Assembly (NCBI RefSeq): GCF_001544195.1
Contig: NZ_BCPY01000027.1
Coordinates: 1-34,573, forward strand
DNA length: 34,573 nucleotides
Direction: 5' to 3'
Source: Tetragenococcus solitarius NBRC 100494
GTDB lineage: Bacteria > Bacillota > Bacilli > Lactobacillales > Enterococcaceae
Shown: piece after piece, positions 8,286 through 15,983 of the stretch
Layout: each line of letters opens with the position of its first letter
Numbering within the stretch: the first letter of the stretch is position 1
Made by a program: the position numbers and the translations under genes
Notes under the pieces: generated by a model
The model's database searches: none
Told to the model about the DNA's origin: nothing
Seen by the model: the letters and a program-made list of their open reading frames with translations, nothing else

Positions 8286-9929
8286 TTGGAGTATTTTTTA
8301 AAAAAGAAGATTTATTTGTCATTAGTTGCTTGTAGTTTTATTTTAGCAGGGTGCCAATCTGGCTCGCAAGAAAATACAGAGGCTGAAAACCAAGAATTCT
8401 CTATGGCTTTTTCGGGGGAAATGGGAAGTGCAGATTTATCATTAGCGACCGATTCATATAGTTTTACGACCTTAAATAACGCTTATGAAGGTTTGTATCG
8501 TTTAGATGAAAATAACGAACCTGTTCTTGCAGGGGCCAGTGAAGAAGCAGAGGTTAGCGAGGACGGTTTGATTTATAACATCAATCTAAGAGAAGATGCT
8601 CAATGGTCGAATGGTGATCCAGTGACAGCTGAAGATTATGTGTATAGTTGGCAACGGACAGTAGACCCTGACACGGCTTCCAGTTATGCTTATATGTTAG
8701 CTCCTGTAGAAAATGCAGAAAAAATCAGTGATGGAGATTTAGAACCGAGTGAGCTTGGAATTCAAGCAAATAGTGAATATGAACTAGAAATTCATTTGGA
8801 GGAACCAACCCCTTATTTCTTATCTTTGCTTGCCTTTCCTACATTTTTCCCACAAAATGAATCTGTAGTAGAAGAATATGGAGATGAATATGCTCTAACT
8901 AGTGAAAATGCGGTTTATAACGGTCCGTTTTTATTAACCAACTTTGATGGCTCAGGTGCAGATACTTCTTGGAATTTAGAGAAGAATCCAGATTATTGGG
9001 ACGCTGATGAAGTCAATTTGGACACCATTAATTTCGAAGTTGTCGCAGAAACGTCGACCGCTTATAATCTTTTTGAAGATGGGCAAATGGATGATGTGAC
9101 TTTAAGCGGTGAACTAGCGTTGCAAAATGTGAATCATGAGGCTTACGTCGTCGAAGAAAGTGCCATGACTCAGTATTTAGAATTGAACCAAGAAGCAGAA
9201 GATTCTCCGTTTAGAAATAAAAACTTGAGAGAAGCGATTTCCTTGTTGATAGATCGGGAACATATTGTCGATTCAATCTTAGGCAATGGCTCACTAGCTG
9301 CTAAAGGATTTGTTCCGAGCGATCTGTCTTCTAATCCAGAAACAGATGTCGACTTTGTAGAAGATGCAGATACAACGCTTAAGACTGATGTAGACCAGGC
9401 GCAAGAAAGTTGGGAAACGGCTAAATCTGAGCTAGGGGTTGATGAGCTGTCCATTGAATTATTGACTTCTGATACAGATGAGTCAAAACAACTGGCAGAA
9501 TATATGCAAGGTGTATTAGAAGAAAATCTTGAGGGAATAAGTATAGAAATTACCAATGTGCCACTCAATGTGCGGTTGGATCGGTCTGACAGTGGAGACT
9601 TTGAAATGGTTATGAATAATTGGATCGGTGATTATCCTGATCCAATGGGCTTTTTAGAACTTCTTACTTCAGATAGTTCCTATAACCGCGGTAGCTGGGA
9701 AAATGAAGAGTACGACCAACTAATTGAGGCAGCAAATAACCAAGATGTTAATGATCCTGCGGCTCGTTGGCAAGATATGATCGAAGCTGAGCGAGTGTTA
9801 AATGAGGATTTAGGAGTGATTCCGATATACCAAGGAGCGGATGCTCATCTACGTTCGCCAGATATAAATGGTTTGATCACTCATCCAGTGGGCGCTCAAT
9901 TTGATTTTAAAACAGCATCTATGGAATAA
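8286..9929 (+). CDS. Oligopeptide ABC transporter substrate-binding lipoprotein (OppA/DppE-like)
   Basis: 547 aa from TTG 8286. The start is fixed by AAGGAG 9 bases upstream and by the lipoprotein signal peptide that follows: KKK, a hydrophobic core and lipobox LAGC with Cys at residue 23. An upstream in-frame extension to 8112 overlaps the promoter and is not real. The mature part is an SBP_bac_5 (extracellular solute-binding family 5) protein, with WSNGDPVTAEDYVYSWQRT and a C-terminal YQGADAHLRSPDINGL. No permease or ATPase accompanies it, so it probably feeds a chromosomal Opp/Dpp transporter elsewhere. The peptidase genes that follow suggest it collects cell-wall or D-residue peptides, as DppE and MppA do; a pheromone-type peptide is an alternative. 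Confidence 0.88.
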   Translation: MEYFLKKKIYLSLVACSFILAGCQSGSQENTEAENQEFSMAFSGEMGSADLSLATDSYSFTTLNNAYEGLYRLDENNEPVLAGASEEAEVSEDGLIYNINLREDAQWSNGDPVTAEDYVYSWQRTVDPDTASSYAYMLAPVENAEKISDGDLEPSELGIQANSEYELEIHLEEPTPYFLSLLAFPTFFPQNESVVEEYGDEYALTSENAVYNGPFLLTNFDGSGADTSWNLEKNPDYWDADEVNLDTINFEVVAETSTAYNLFEDGQMDDVTLSGELALQNVNHEAYVVEESAMTQYLELNQEAEDSPFRNKNLREAISLLIDREHIVDSILGNGSLAAKGFVPSDLSSNPETDVDFVEDADTTLKTDVDQAQESWETAKSELGVDELSIELLTSDTDESKQLAEYMQGVLEENLEGISIEITNVPLNVRLDRSDSGDFEMVMNNWIGDYPDPMGFLELLTSDSSYNRGSWENEEYDQLIEAANNQDVNDPAARWQDMIEAERVLNEDLGVIPIYQGADAHLRSPDINGLITHPVGAQFDFKTASME

Positions 9930-9950
9930 AAAATAAATTTAAGTTAAAGT

Positions 9951-10003
9951 AAAAGCGACTTGATGGAAGAGTTCATTCTTAATAACCTTCAAAGTCGCTT
10001 TTT
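9951..10003 (+). terminator. Terminator after the peptide-binding protein gene
   Basis: Arms AAAAGCGACT (9951-9960) and AGTCGCTTTT (9993-10002), with an inner GGAAG/CTTCC-like pairing. The right arm's TTTT merges with the ribosome-binding site of the following short frame, so some read-through into the peptidase gene is likely. Confidence 0.7.
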
Positions 10004-10014
10004 AGGAGTAAAAA

Positions 10015-10035
10015 ATGAAAGGACTGGTTACGTGA
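10015..10035 (+). CDS. Six-codon leader ORF coupled to the NlpC/P60 gene
   Basis: AGGAG (10004-10008) followed by ATG 10015 opens a frame encoding MKGLVT that stops at TGA 10033-10035. This TGA overlaps the GTG start of the peptidase gene as GTGA. The best ribosome-binding site of the region thus serves this mini-ORF. It may be a translational-coupling leader, or a sign that the main gene once began here in another frame. No product function is implied. Confidence 0.4.
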   Translation: MKGLVT

Positions 10036-10913
10036 AGAAAGTTGTTACCTCTGGCTCAACTTTTTTATGGAAAGAGCCTAAGGAAAATGAAGTATTATTA
10101 AAAATAGAGAACAAATCTAAAGAAAAGCTGCACACTTTTCTAACAAGTGAAGATACCATGACTCTGTTTGAAGAACGACTGGTAGATTCTGAAGTTACCT
10201 ACGGAACAGTTGTAGAAGTTTTGTCAGAAGAAAATGGCTGGTCGTATGTCATTATTTTAGACCAGGCAAGCGATAAGAACCCTAAAGGATATCCAGGATA
10301 TATCCCGACAGAATATTTAAGTGCTATGCCTGAAGGTTATAAAAGAAAAGAGCAAGTGGCAGTGATTGCACCTACGACAGAATTACATTTTAAAGACACA
10401 ACGCGTCCTCTTGCTTTCGGGACGGTTTTAGAATTGGTAGAGGAAACAACAGCGGATTATTTAGTCAACTCACCTAATGGAGAAGCCTATCTTGCAAAAG
10501 AAGCAGCGCAAAAAACAGGGATTTATTCTGGACGTCCTCTTGCCGATGGAATGGTTGATTTGGCGGAACAATTTTTGGGACTTCCTTATGTTTGGGCTGG
10601 GACAAGCGGTTGTGGATTTGATTGTTCGGGTTTCATGTATAGTCTACATCGTGTGAATGGTATATTCATCCCAAGAGATACACCAGAACAAGCAGCCGCT
10701 GGAAAACATCTAGCTTATAAAGACGCAAAACCGGGGGACTTATTACTTTTTGCTTATGAAAAGGGTAAAGGCGAAATCCATCATGTAGGTATGTATGTGG
10801 GAAATGATGAAATGATTCATTCTCATACACCCGGTTCCAAAGTAATGAAATCAAAGATTAGTGGTTCGAAATATGAAGAAGAACTGATTGTGGTTTCTCG
10901 CTATTGGGAATAA
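10032..10913 (+). CDS. NlpC/P60 family cell-wall peptide peptidase (YkfC-like, C40)
   Basis: 293 aa from GTG 10032, preceded by AAAGGA at a spacing of 8. The longer open frame from 9960 runs through the terminator and is unlikely. The N-terminal 160 residues look like two bacterial SH3 domains (YGTVVEVLSEENGWSYV...YPGYIPTEYL; LAFGTVLELVEETTADYLV). The C-terminal NlpC/P60 domain has Cys198 in FDCSGF, His251 in HHVGMYVG and His263 in MIHSHT. There is no signal peptide, as in YkfC of Bacillus, the cytoplasmic gamma-D-glutamyl-L-diamino-acid endopeptidase that trims imported murein peptides. Its place between an OppA-like protein and a DppA-like D-aminopeptidase supports murein peptide recycling. 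A secreted autolysin is unlikely without an export signal. Confidence 0.85.
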   Translation: MKKVVTSGSTFLWKEPKENEVLLKIENKSKEKLHTFLTSEDTMTLFEERLVDSEVTYGTVVEVLSEENGWSYVIILDQASDKNPKGYPGYIPTEYLSAMPEGYKRKEQVAVIAPTTELHFKDTTRPLAFGTVLELVEETTADYLVNSPNGEAYLAKEAAQKTGIYSGRPLADGMVDLAEQFLGLPYVWAGTSGCGFDCSGFMYSLHRVNGIFIPRDTPEQAAAGKHLAYKDAKPGDLLLFAYEKGKGEIHHVGMYVGNDEMIHSHTPGSKVMKSKISGSKYEEELIVVSRYWE

Positions 10914-11324
10914 AAAACGGTCTAAAAAAATTTGATTGATTTTTAATTATCTTTATTATTGGAGGCACATCAGTGAAGTTGCCCCCAATAGATAAAATAT
11001 TGGAGGCACATCAGTAGAGTTACCCCCAATAGATAAAATATTGGAGGCACATCAGTAGAGTTACCACCAATAGATAAAATATTGGAGGTACATCAGCAGA
11101 GTTGCCCCCAATAGTTAAAGCGATTGGAGGCACATCAATAGAGTTACCCCCAATAGATAAAATATTGGAGGCACATCAGTAGAGTTGCCACCAATAGATA
11201 AAATATTGGAGGCACATCAATAGAGTTACCACCAATAGATAAAATATTGGAGGCACATCAGCAGAGTTGCCACCAATTGCTTAAAAAAGTTGCGACATTA
11301 TTTTTAAAACAAAAAGGAGAAAAA
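10914..11324. other. Non-coding stretch dominated by a tandem repeat array
   Basis: The 411 bases between the NlpC/P60 gene and dppA hold a T-rich segment (10921-10957), eight 41-bp repeats (10958-11277) and the dppA ribosome-binding site (AAAAAGGAG at 11311-11319). No clear terminator or consensus promoter was found outside the repeats. Confidence 0.6.
10958..11277 (+). repeat. Eight tandem 41-bp repeats with hairpin potential
   Basis: Units start at 10958, 10999, 11040, 11081, 11123, 11164, 11205 and 11246. All are 41 bp except the fourth (42 bp, with a diverged end AGTTAAAGCG) and the last, which stops after 32. Each begins ATTGGAGGCACATCA and ends CCAATAGATAAAAT. Within a unit ATTGG(A)GG pairs with CC(C/A)CCAAT, giving a small imperfect hairpin with a loop of about 14 bases. 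Each unit contains GGAGG, a perfect Shine-Dalgarno core. The variable positions are few and shared among units. That points to slippage or unequal crossing-over. Confidence 0.9.
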
Positions 11325-12116
11325 ATGAAACTATTTATTTCAGCAGATATTGAAGGTGTGGCTGGTATTAGTCAATGGAATGAAACAGAACAAGGTCCCT
11401 GGTATGATTATTTTTGCCAGGAAATGAGTAGTGAAGTGGCGGCTGCTTGTGAAGGTGCGATTCAGGCAGGAGTAGAAAATATTTTTGTTAAAGATGGACA
11501 TCATACAGCTTGTAATATTCTCCCGCATTTACTACCCAAAGAAGCAGTTTTAAATCGTGGATGGAGTGGTGATGGATTTGGTATGATGTCAGGCATCCAA
11601 AATAATGTGGATGTAGTTGCAATGGTAGGTTATCATTCCGCTTCATTTTCTGATCAAAATCCGCTTTCTCATACAAGTGAAAATTATATTCGAAACTTTG
11701 AAATTAATGGAAAACGAGCAAGCGAATTTATGATTAACCGTTATACTTGTGCAATGCTGGGGATTCCAGTCGTTTTTGTCAGTGGCGATGAAGGTATTTG
11801 TGAGGAAGTGCGTCAAACAGATAAAAAAATCGAAACCTTTGCGACACTCCAAGGCTGGGGCGATTCGACGATTGGTTTACACCCGGAAGTAGCGCAAAAT
11901 GGGATTTTTCAAGGGATGAAACAAGCAATACAAGCAAAAAATTATCAAGTTCCTGACCTTCCGCAAACTTTTGATATTCGTATTACTTATCAAGAAAGAA
12001 ATCGTGCGAGAAAAGCGAGTCTTTACCCAGAAGCAAAGCTGTTAAATCCTTATACTGTACAGTTTGAAACCAGGGAATATTTCGATTTTCTGCGCTTTTA
12101 CAGTTTTGTTGGATAA
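11325..12116 (+). CDS. dppA: D-aminopeptidase DppA (M55 family)
   Basis: 263 aa. ATG 11325 follows AAAAAGGAGAAAAA; the open frame extends back into the last repeat but that part is not coding. Zinc ligands of DppA are all visible: Asp8 and Glu10 in SADIEG, His60 in KDGHH, His104 in VGYHSAS and Glu134 in ASEFMINRY. His116 in LSHTSE is the expected catalytic base. DppA of Bacillus subtilis is a self-compartmentalising decamer that releases N-terminal D-Ala and D-amino acids from short peptides in the cytoplasm. Lying between an NlpC/P60 peptidase and a DmpA-type aminopeptidase, 19 bases before the latter, it probably takes part in using D-residue peptides from the cell wall or from host or food material. 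Confidence 0.9.
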   Translation: MKLFISADIEGVAGISQWNETEQGPWYDYFCQEMSSEVAAACEGAIQAGVENIFVKDGHHTACNILPHLLPKEAVLNRGWSGDGFGMMSGIQNNVDVVAMVGYHSASFSDQNPLSHTSENYIRNFEINGKRASEFMINRYTCAMLGIPVVFVSGDEGICEEVRQTDKKIETFATLQGWGDSTIGLHPEVAQNGIFQGMKQAIQAKNYQVPDLPQTFDIRITYQERNRARKASLYPEAKLLNPYTVQFETREYFDFLRFYSFVG

Positions 12117-12135
12117 ATAGAGATGGAGTAAGAGT

Positions 12136-13188
12136 ATGAAAAAAGGAAGAAAAAATTCAATCACAGATGTTGCTGGAATTACTGTAGGACATCAAACGAT
12201 AAAAAATGAAGAATTTCAAACTGGTGTGACAGCTATTTTCCCTCACCAGGGCCAGCTATTTAAAGAAAAATTAGCAGCGGCTGTGCATGTTGCCAATGGG
12301 TTTGGTAAAAGTGTTGGTTTACTTCAAGTAGAAGAGCTAGGAATGTTAGAAACGCCCATTTTATTAACTAATACATTTGCTGTTGGAACTGCGATGAATG
12401 CACTTTTTCGTTATTCGATCAATAGAAATAAAGAAATCGGTGATTCAGCAGGAACGGTTAATCCTTTGGTTTTTGAATGTAATGACGGTGAAATTAACAA
12501 TATTCGTGGGATGGCCATTACAGAAAAAGATGTGGAAATAGCGATGCAATCCGCCAAAAGTGACTTTGAAGAAGGCGCAGTGGGAGCAGGAACCGGTATG
12601 CGTTGTTATCAATTAAAAGGAGGCATAGGCTCTGCCTCAAGAATCTTAACCTTTAACGGAAAAGAATATACTCTTGGCTGTCTTGTACTTACAAATTACG
12701 GTCAACTAAAAGACTTAGAGCTAGCTGGATATCCAATTGGAGTAGATATCGCTGAATACTATAAGAAGAGCGCCGTAAAAGAAAAAGGCAGTGTGATAAC
12801 AATTCTAGCCACTGACATTCCTTTGAGTAGTCGACAGTTAAAGCGTATCTCTAAAAGAGCAACGGTTGGCATTACTAAAACGGGTGCTTTTGTCGGCAGT
12901 GATAGTGGTGAAATAACTTTAGCATTTTCGACACATCAAAAGGTGCCATCGTCTTCGGATGCAGTCTCTTCTTACCAAATCTTAAATGAAGAGCATATAG
13001 ATGAGCTATTTAGAGCAGTTACTGATATGGTAAATGAAGCAGTTTTACATTCGTTAATAAAAAGCAGAGCAACTACAACTAAAAATGGACAAATTGTTCA
13101 TAACCTGCAGCAATGTTTGCAAGAGCTCCAAAAAATAACTTTGGATAAAAAATACCAAGAAGTTTTAGACTACTTACAGTACTACTAA
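12136..13188 (+). CDS. P1 family peptidase (DmpA/BapA-type aminopeptidase)
   Basis: 350 aa. N-terminal TDVAGITVGHQT, LLTNTFAVGTAMNAL and EGAVGAGTGMRCYQLKGGIG match the DmpA family of N-terminal nucleophile aminopeptidases. These cleave themselves in front of a serine to make alpha and beta chains; here the site corresponds to GSDSGE at 254-259 with Ser257 as the predicted nucleophile, in the context TGAFV...ITLAFST. Known members release N-terminal D- or L-amino acids or beta-amino acids from short peptides. The gene starts 19 bases after dppA behind GATGGAG and is surely cotranscribed. The usual GNGSGD is changed to GSDSGE, which keeps the Ser-Gly-acid core. Substrate cannot be told from the sequence. 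Confidence 0.87.
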   Translation: MKKGRKNSITDVAGITVGHQTIKNEEFQTGVTAIFPHQGQLFKEKLAAAVHVANGFGKSVGLLQVEELGMLETPILLTNTFAVGTAMNALFRYSINRNKEIGDSAGTVNPLVFECNDGEINNIRGMAITEKDVEIAMQSAKSDFEEGAVGAGTGMRCYQLKGGIGSASRILTFNGKEYTLGCLVLTNYGQLKDLELAGYPIGVDIAEYYKKSAVKEKGSVITILATDIPLSSRQLKRISKRATVGITKTGAFVGSDSGEITLAFSTHQKVPSSSDAVSSYQILNEEHIDELFRAVTDMVNEAVLHSLIKSRATTTKNGQIVHNLQQCLQELQKITLDKKYQEVLDYLQYY

Positions 13189-13397
13189 GAATATCAAGTA
13201 TTTTTATATAAAATACTATGGTAGAAGAACGGGGACGTACTAGCTTAAATGGAAATGCGATCACAAGAATGAACTGAGGTATTCGTGTAGAGGAAATGGA
13301 AGAACCACTGTTGCAAAAATACGGTACGTAGACAAGACAGTTGATGAATTGACAAAAGAAAAGCCGTTAGAAAAATTACGCGATAAGATAAGGAAAG

Positions 13398-13430
13398 CCT
13401 GTGACCTCATTTGGGTTACAGGTTATTTTA
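13398..13430 (+). terminator. Terminator of the peptidase operon
   Basis: CCTGTGACC (13398-13406), loop TCATTTG, GGTTACAGG (13414-13422) with one G-T pair, then TTATTTTATT. It lies about 210 bases past the P1 peptidase stop. Confidence 0.7.
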
Positions 13431-13448
13431 TTGGCTTAATACTTTTTT

Positions 13449-13462
13449 TGTAAGCGTTAATA
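13449..13462 (+). promoter_or_regulatory. cre box 1 (CcpA site) upstream of the PRD regulator operon
   Basis: TGTAAGCGTTAATA matches the consensus TGWAARCGYTWNCW at 13 of 14 positions. It lies about 40 bases upstream of the proposed -35, so it could either repress or activate. Confidence 0.65.
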
Positions 13463-13489
13463 AAAGTTCACTAATAATAATGAACGAAC

Positions 13490-13519
13490 TTGTCATATTC
13501 GCATTATAAAAATTATGGT
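13490..13519 (+). promoter_or_regulatory. Probable promoter of the PRD regulator operon
   Basis: TTGTCA (13490-13495), an 18-bp spacer and TATGGT (13514-13519). It sits between the two cre boxes. The -10 is imperfect. Confidence 0.4.
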
Positions 13520-13534
13520 AAGTTACATTTATAG

Positions 13535-13548
13535 AGAAAGCGCTAACT
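13535..13548 (+). promoter_or_regulatory. cre box 2 (CcpA site) in the 5' leader
   Basis: AGAAAGCGCTAACT matches TGWAARCGYTWNCW at 13 of 14 positions and lies just downstream of the predicted transcription start, a position from which CcpA blocks elongation. It overlaps no coding sequence and ends just before the ribosome-binding site AAAGGAG. Confidence 0.7.
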
Positions 13549-13567
13549 CTAAAGGAGAATCATAGTC

Positions 13568-15526
13568 ATGCATGATATCAATAAGAGACAAAAAAAGTTA
13601 TTAGAACTACTTTTGGAAAGTCAAGATTTTAAACCAGTTAAATATTACGCCGAATTATTGGCAGTTTCGGTACGTACGTTATATAAGGATTTAAATCAAT
13701 TAGAAACTTTATTACCGCAAAACGTGGCAGTGTTGAAAAAAGTACCAAGAAGAGGGGTCTTTTTAGAAAGTTGCCTTGCTTTCCATGAAGTTTTAAAGCA
13801 AGTCATCCCTAAGAATATAATGCTTAATCAATCTCCCTTTTTCCGACAAATTACGATTGCACGTCAGTTATTGGTAGAAACTAAGAGGATTACTTATCAA
13901 GAGCTTTCTGAAAAATTTTTGGTAAGTAAGACCTCAATATCCAATGATATTGAGCAAGTTCAACAGGTAACGAAAAATAGCAATATAGAGATTCACTCGG
14001 ATCATAATGGCACCAAAGTTGTGGGAAAAGAATCGGATATTCAAAAGGCAATGAAAGATTACGTCTACTTTATTGTGAGCAGGATTGACAATACTAGCAA
14101 TTTCCGTATGCAATTTCCTCTAGAAGTTGATTATTTTTTAATGGGGAATCGCGTAATCCAACGGGTGTTAAACATTGTGCAAGATGACCATAGCAGTACG
14201 ATTAACCAATTGTCTGATAACTATTTCCAATCATTAGTTTTATCGATTAGTGTTTTGTTAGTCCGAGTGCAACAAGATTTCCATATAGAAAAGAAAAACT
14301 ATTTGTTATCTGAAAACATTGCATCATTATCCACCTATTTTTTGACAAAAGGTTTAGTTGAAAGGCTTCAAGTGTTAGAAAATATTGCATTGAATAGAAA
14401 TGATTTTGATTATCTAAATAAACAGCTAATTGCTCATGGTCTTGAACCTAATTTGGAAGAGTTAGGTGTTAAGGTTAGATATGAAAATATCGTAAAAGAA
14501 ATTATTTTGGAAATGAGCAAGTCGTTAAAAATTGATCTAACAGATGACGAAAAATTATTTACAAACATACTTTATCATTTATTATCGATGATTTACCGCT
14601 TGAAAATGGATATGCCGGTAAAGAATCCATTATTAGAAGAAATTAAAAACAATTATTCTATTTTGTATAGTACTACTTGGTTTGTGCTATCAAAATTTGA
14701 AACAAAACTGTCTATCCAATTTAATGAAGATGAGATTGCTTTTTTAGCTATTCATTTTCAAGGGGCTGTAGATCGTTCTTCTGAAAGTCATCGAATTTTA
14801 CTTGTGTGTCCTACGGGAATAGGTACCTCAGAATTGATTGCCAATCGTTTAAAAAAAGTCCTTTTTCCTCATGATACATTGGAGATTGTGTCTATTCGCA
14901 CGTTGTATCAGAGTGATTTAAGCAAAGTTGATATGATCATTTCTTCGGTTAATCTTGAAAGGTTAACGACTCCTGTAGTACAAGTTTCTCCGTTAATGAA
15001 CCGAGAGGATTTGAAAAAAGTTTTATCAATCTATTTAGATCTATTCTACGATGAGACAGAGAGTCCCTTGAATTTGCGATTTGATCACCTTTCTTCTATT
15101 GTGGATCATCGTTTGATCTTTCTAAACGAAAAATATGCTACAAAAAAAGATTGTATTGAAAAAATGGCAAAAGAATTGTCAGCTCTAAAAGCAGTCACTC
15201 CTAGTTTTTCGGAGGCTGTTTGGCAAAGAGAAAAAATCGGAGTGACAGATTTGCCAACAGGCGTGGCAATCCCTCATCCCCCAGCTGATGTTGTTACTGA
15301 AAGTAAGCTAGTCATTATGACGTTAGACAAGCCGATTCGTTGGCATTCCAGGTTGGTTCGTACAATTTTGATGATCTGTATAGCTGAAAAGGATTTTTCC
15401 AGAGTGAAAGGAATTTTGTCTGATATTTATAAAATTGTGGAATCTGAGAAAAATATTGAAGGATTATTTTTCTCAAAAACAAAACCAGAGATCATCAATG
15501 CGTTAGGAGGGAAGGAATGTGATTGA
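13568..15526 (+). CDS. PRD-containing PTS operon activator (BglG/MtlR family)
   Basis: 652 aa. An N-terminal HTH (about 5-65) is followed by a second HTH (about 95-155, with the YQELSEKFLVSKTSISNDI helix pair), two PRDs (about 180-280 and 300-405), an EIIB-like domain with Cys414 in LLVCPTGIGTSE, and an EIIA-like domain (505-652) with His570 in AIPHPP. PRD2 keeps both histidines (His337 in YHLL, His396 in AIHFQG). PRD1 lacks the usual first one (SIS in place of xLHLx), so control probably runs through PRD2 and the EII-like domains. It would activate its own PTS operon when the sugar is present and PTS phosphates are drawn off. The next gene overlaps its stop. The ribosome-binding site AAAGGAG lies 11 bases ahead of ATG 13568, a slightly long spacing. 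Confidence 0.88.
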   Translation: MHDINKRQKKLLELLLESQDFKPVKYYAELLAVSVRTLYKDLNQLETLLPQNVAVLKKVPRRGVFLESCLAFHEVLKQVIPKNIMLNQSPFFRQITIARQLLVETKRITYQELSEKFLVSKTSISNDIEQVQQVTKNSNIEIHSDHNGTKVVGKESDIQKAMKDYVYFIVSRIDNTSNFRMQFPLEVDYFLMGNRVIQRVLNIVQDDHSSTINQLSDNYFQSLVLSISVLLVRVQQDFHIEKKNYLLSENIASLSTYFLTKGLVERLQVLENIALNRNDFDYLNKQLIAHGLEPNLEELGVKVRYENIVKEIILEMSKSLKIDLTDDEKLFTNILYHLLSMIYRLKMDMPVKNPLLEEIKNNYSILYSTTWFVLSKFETKLSIQFNEDEIAFLAIHFQGAVDRSSESHRILLVCPTGIGTSELIANRLKKVLFPHDTLEIVSIRTLYQSDLSKVDMIISSVNLERLTTPVVQVSPLMNREDLKKVLSIYLDLFYDETESPLNLRFDHLSSIVDHRLIFLNEKYATKKDCIEKMAKELSALKAVTPSFSEAVWQREKIGVTDLPTGVAIPHPPADVVTESKLVIMTLDKPIRWHSRLVRTILMICIAEKDFSRVKGILSDIYKIVESEKNIEGLFFSKTKPEIINALGGKECD

Positions 15527-15971
15527 TGAAAGATTAATCATCTTAGATTCATCTTTAAGTAGCAAATCAGAGGTACTTCATTATTTAGCAGAACAAACGA
15601 AAGGGGTTGGGTATCTAGGTAATGTTGAAAGGTACCTAATGACCGTTAACGAGCGAGAAAAAGAGTTTTCCACGGCGATTGGTCATAGTGTCAGTATCCC
15701 TCATGGGAAGTCACAAGAAGTTTTGCAACCATTTATTTGTTTTATAAGAACATTACAGAAAATCCCGTGGGATCAAATAGAAAACGAAGTGGATCTGATT
15801 TTCTTATTAGGAATACCAGAAAAACAAAAAGGAACATTACATTTAAAAATACTAGCAGAAATTAGTAAAAAGCTACTAGATGAGAGTTTTAGAGAGCAAT
15901 TAGCTGTAGGAAATAAAGAAACTATTTTAAAGCAACTTTATCAAATAGAAAATAATGTTATTAATCATTAG
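15519..15971 (+). CDS. PTS EIIA, fructose/mannitol type
   Basis: 150 aa from GTG 15519, with GGAGG at 15507-15511; it overlaps the regulator's 3' end by 8 bases, suggesting coupled translation. PTS EIIA type-2 fold with the phospho-histidine His62 in SIPHGKS and a C-terminal LHLKILAEISKKLLDE helix. It takes phosphate from HPr and hands it to the separate EIIB encoded 12 bases downstream. The division of EIIA, EIIB and EIIC into three genes, next to a PRD activator, is typical of substrate-specific fructose-family systems in Lactobacillales rather than of the general fructose permease FruA. Confidence 0.9.
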   Translation: MIDERLIILDSSLSSKSEVLHYLAEQTKGVGYLGNVERYLMTVNEREKEFSTAIGHSVSIPHGKSQEVLQPFICFIRTLQKIPWDQIENEVDLIFLLGIPEKQKGTLHLKILAEISKKLLDESFREQLAVGNKETILKQLYQIENNVINH

Positions 15972-15983
15972 GAGGAATTTATC

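Larger units (their letters stand above)
13189..13567. other. 379-bp intergenic region with terminator, cre boxes and promoter
   Basis: The left part (13216-13350) is richer in G+C than its surroundings and reads as short broken frames, perhaps a decayed gene remnant that I cannot identify. A terminator lies at 13398-13424. The right part carries two cre boxes (13449-13462, 13535-13548), a likely promoter and an inverted repeat GTTCA...TGAAC near 13466-13485. Confidence 0.5.

Noticed and set aside
9960-10031. Extended start of the NlpC/P60 gene
   Set aside because: This part lies in the terminator hairpin of the preceding gene and has no ribosome-binding site.
10958-11277. CRISPR array
   Set aside because: The units are contiguous and nearly identical over the whole 41 bp, with no variable spacers and no cas genes.
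11247-11324. Extended N-terminus of DppA starting in the repeat array
   Set aside because: The open frame there is only the last repeat unit; ATG 11325 has AAGGAG and begins with the conserved family N-terminus.
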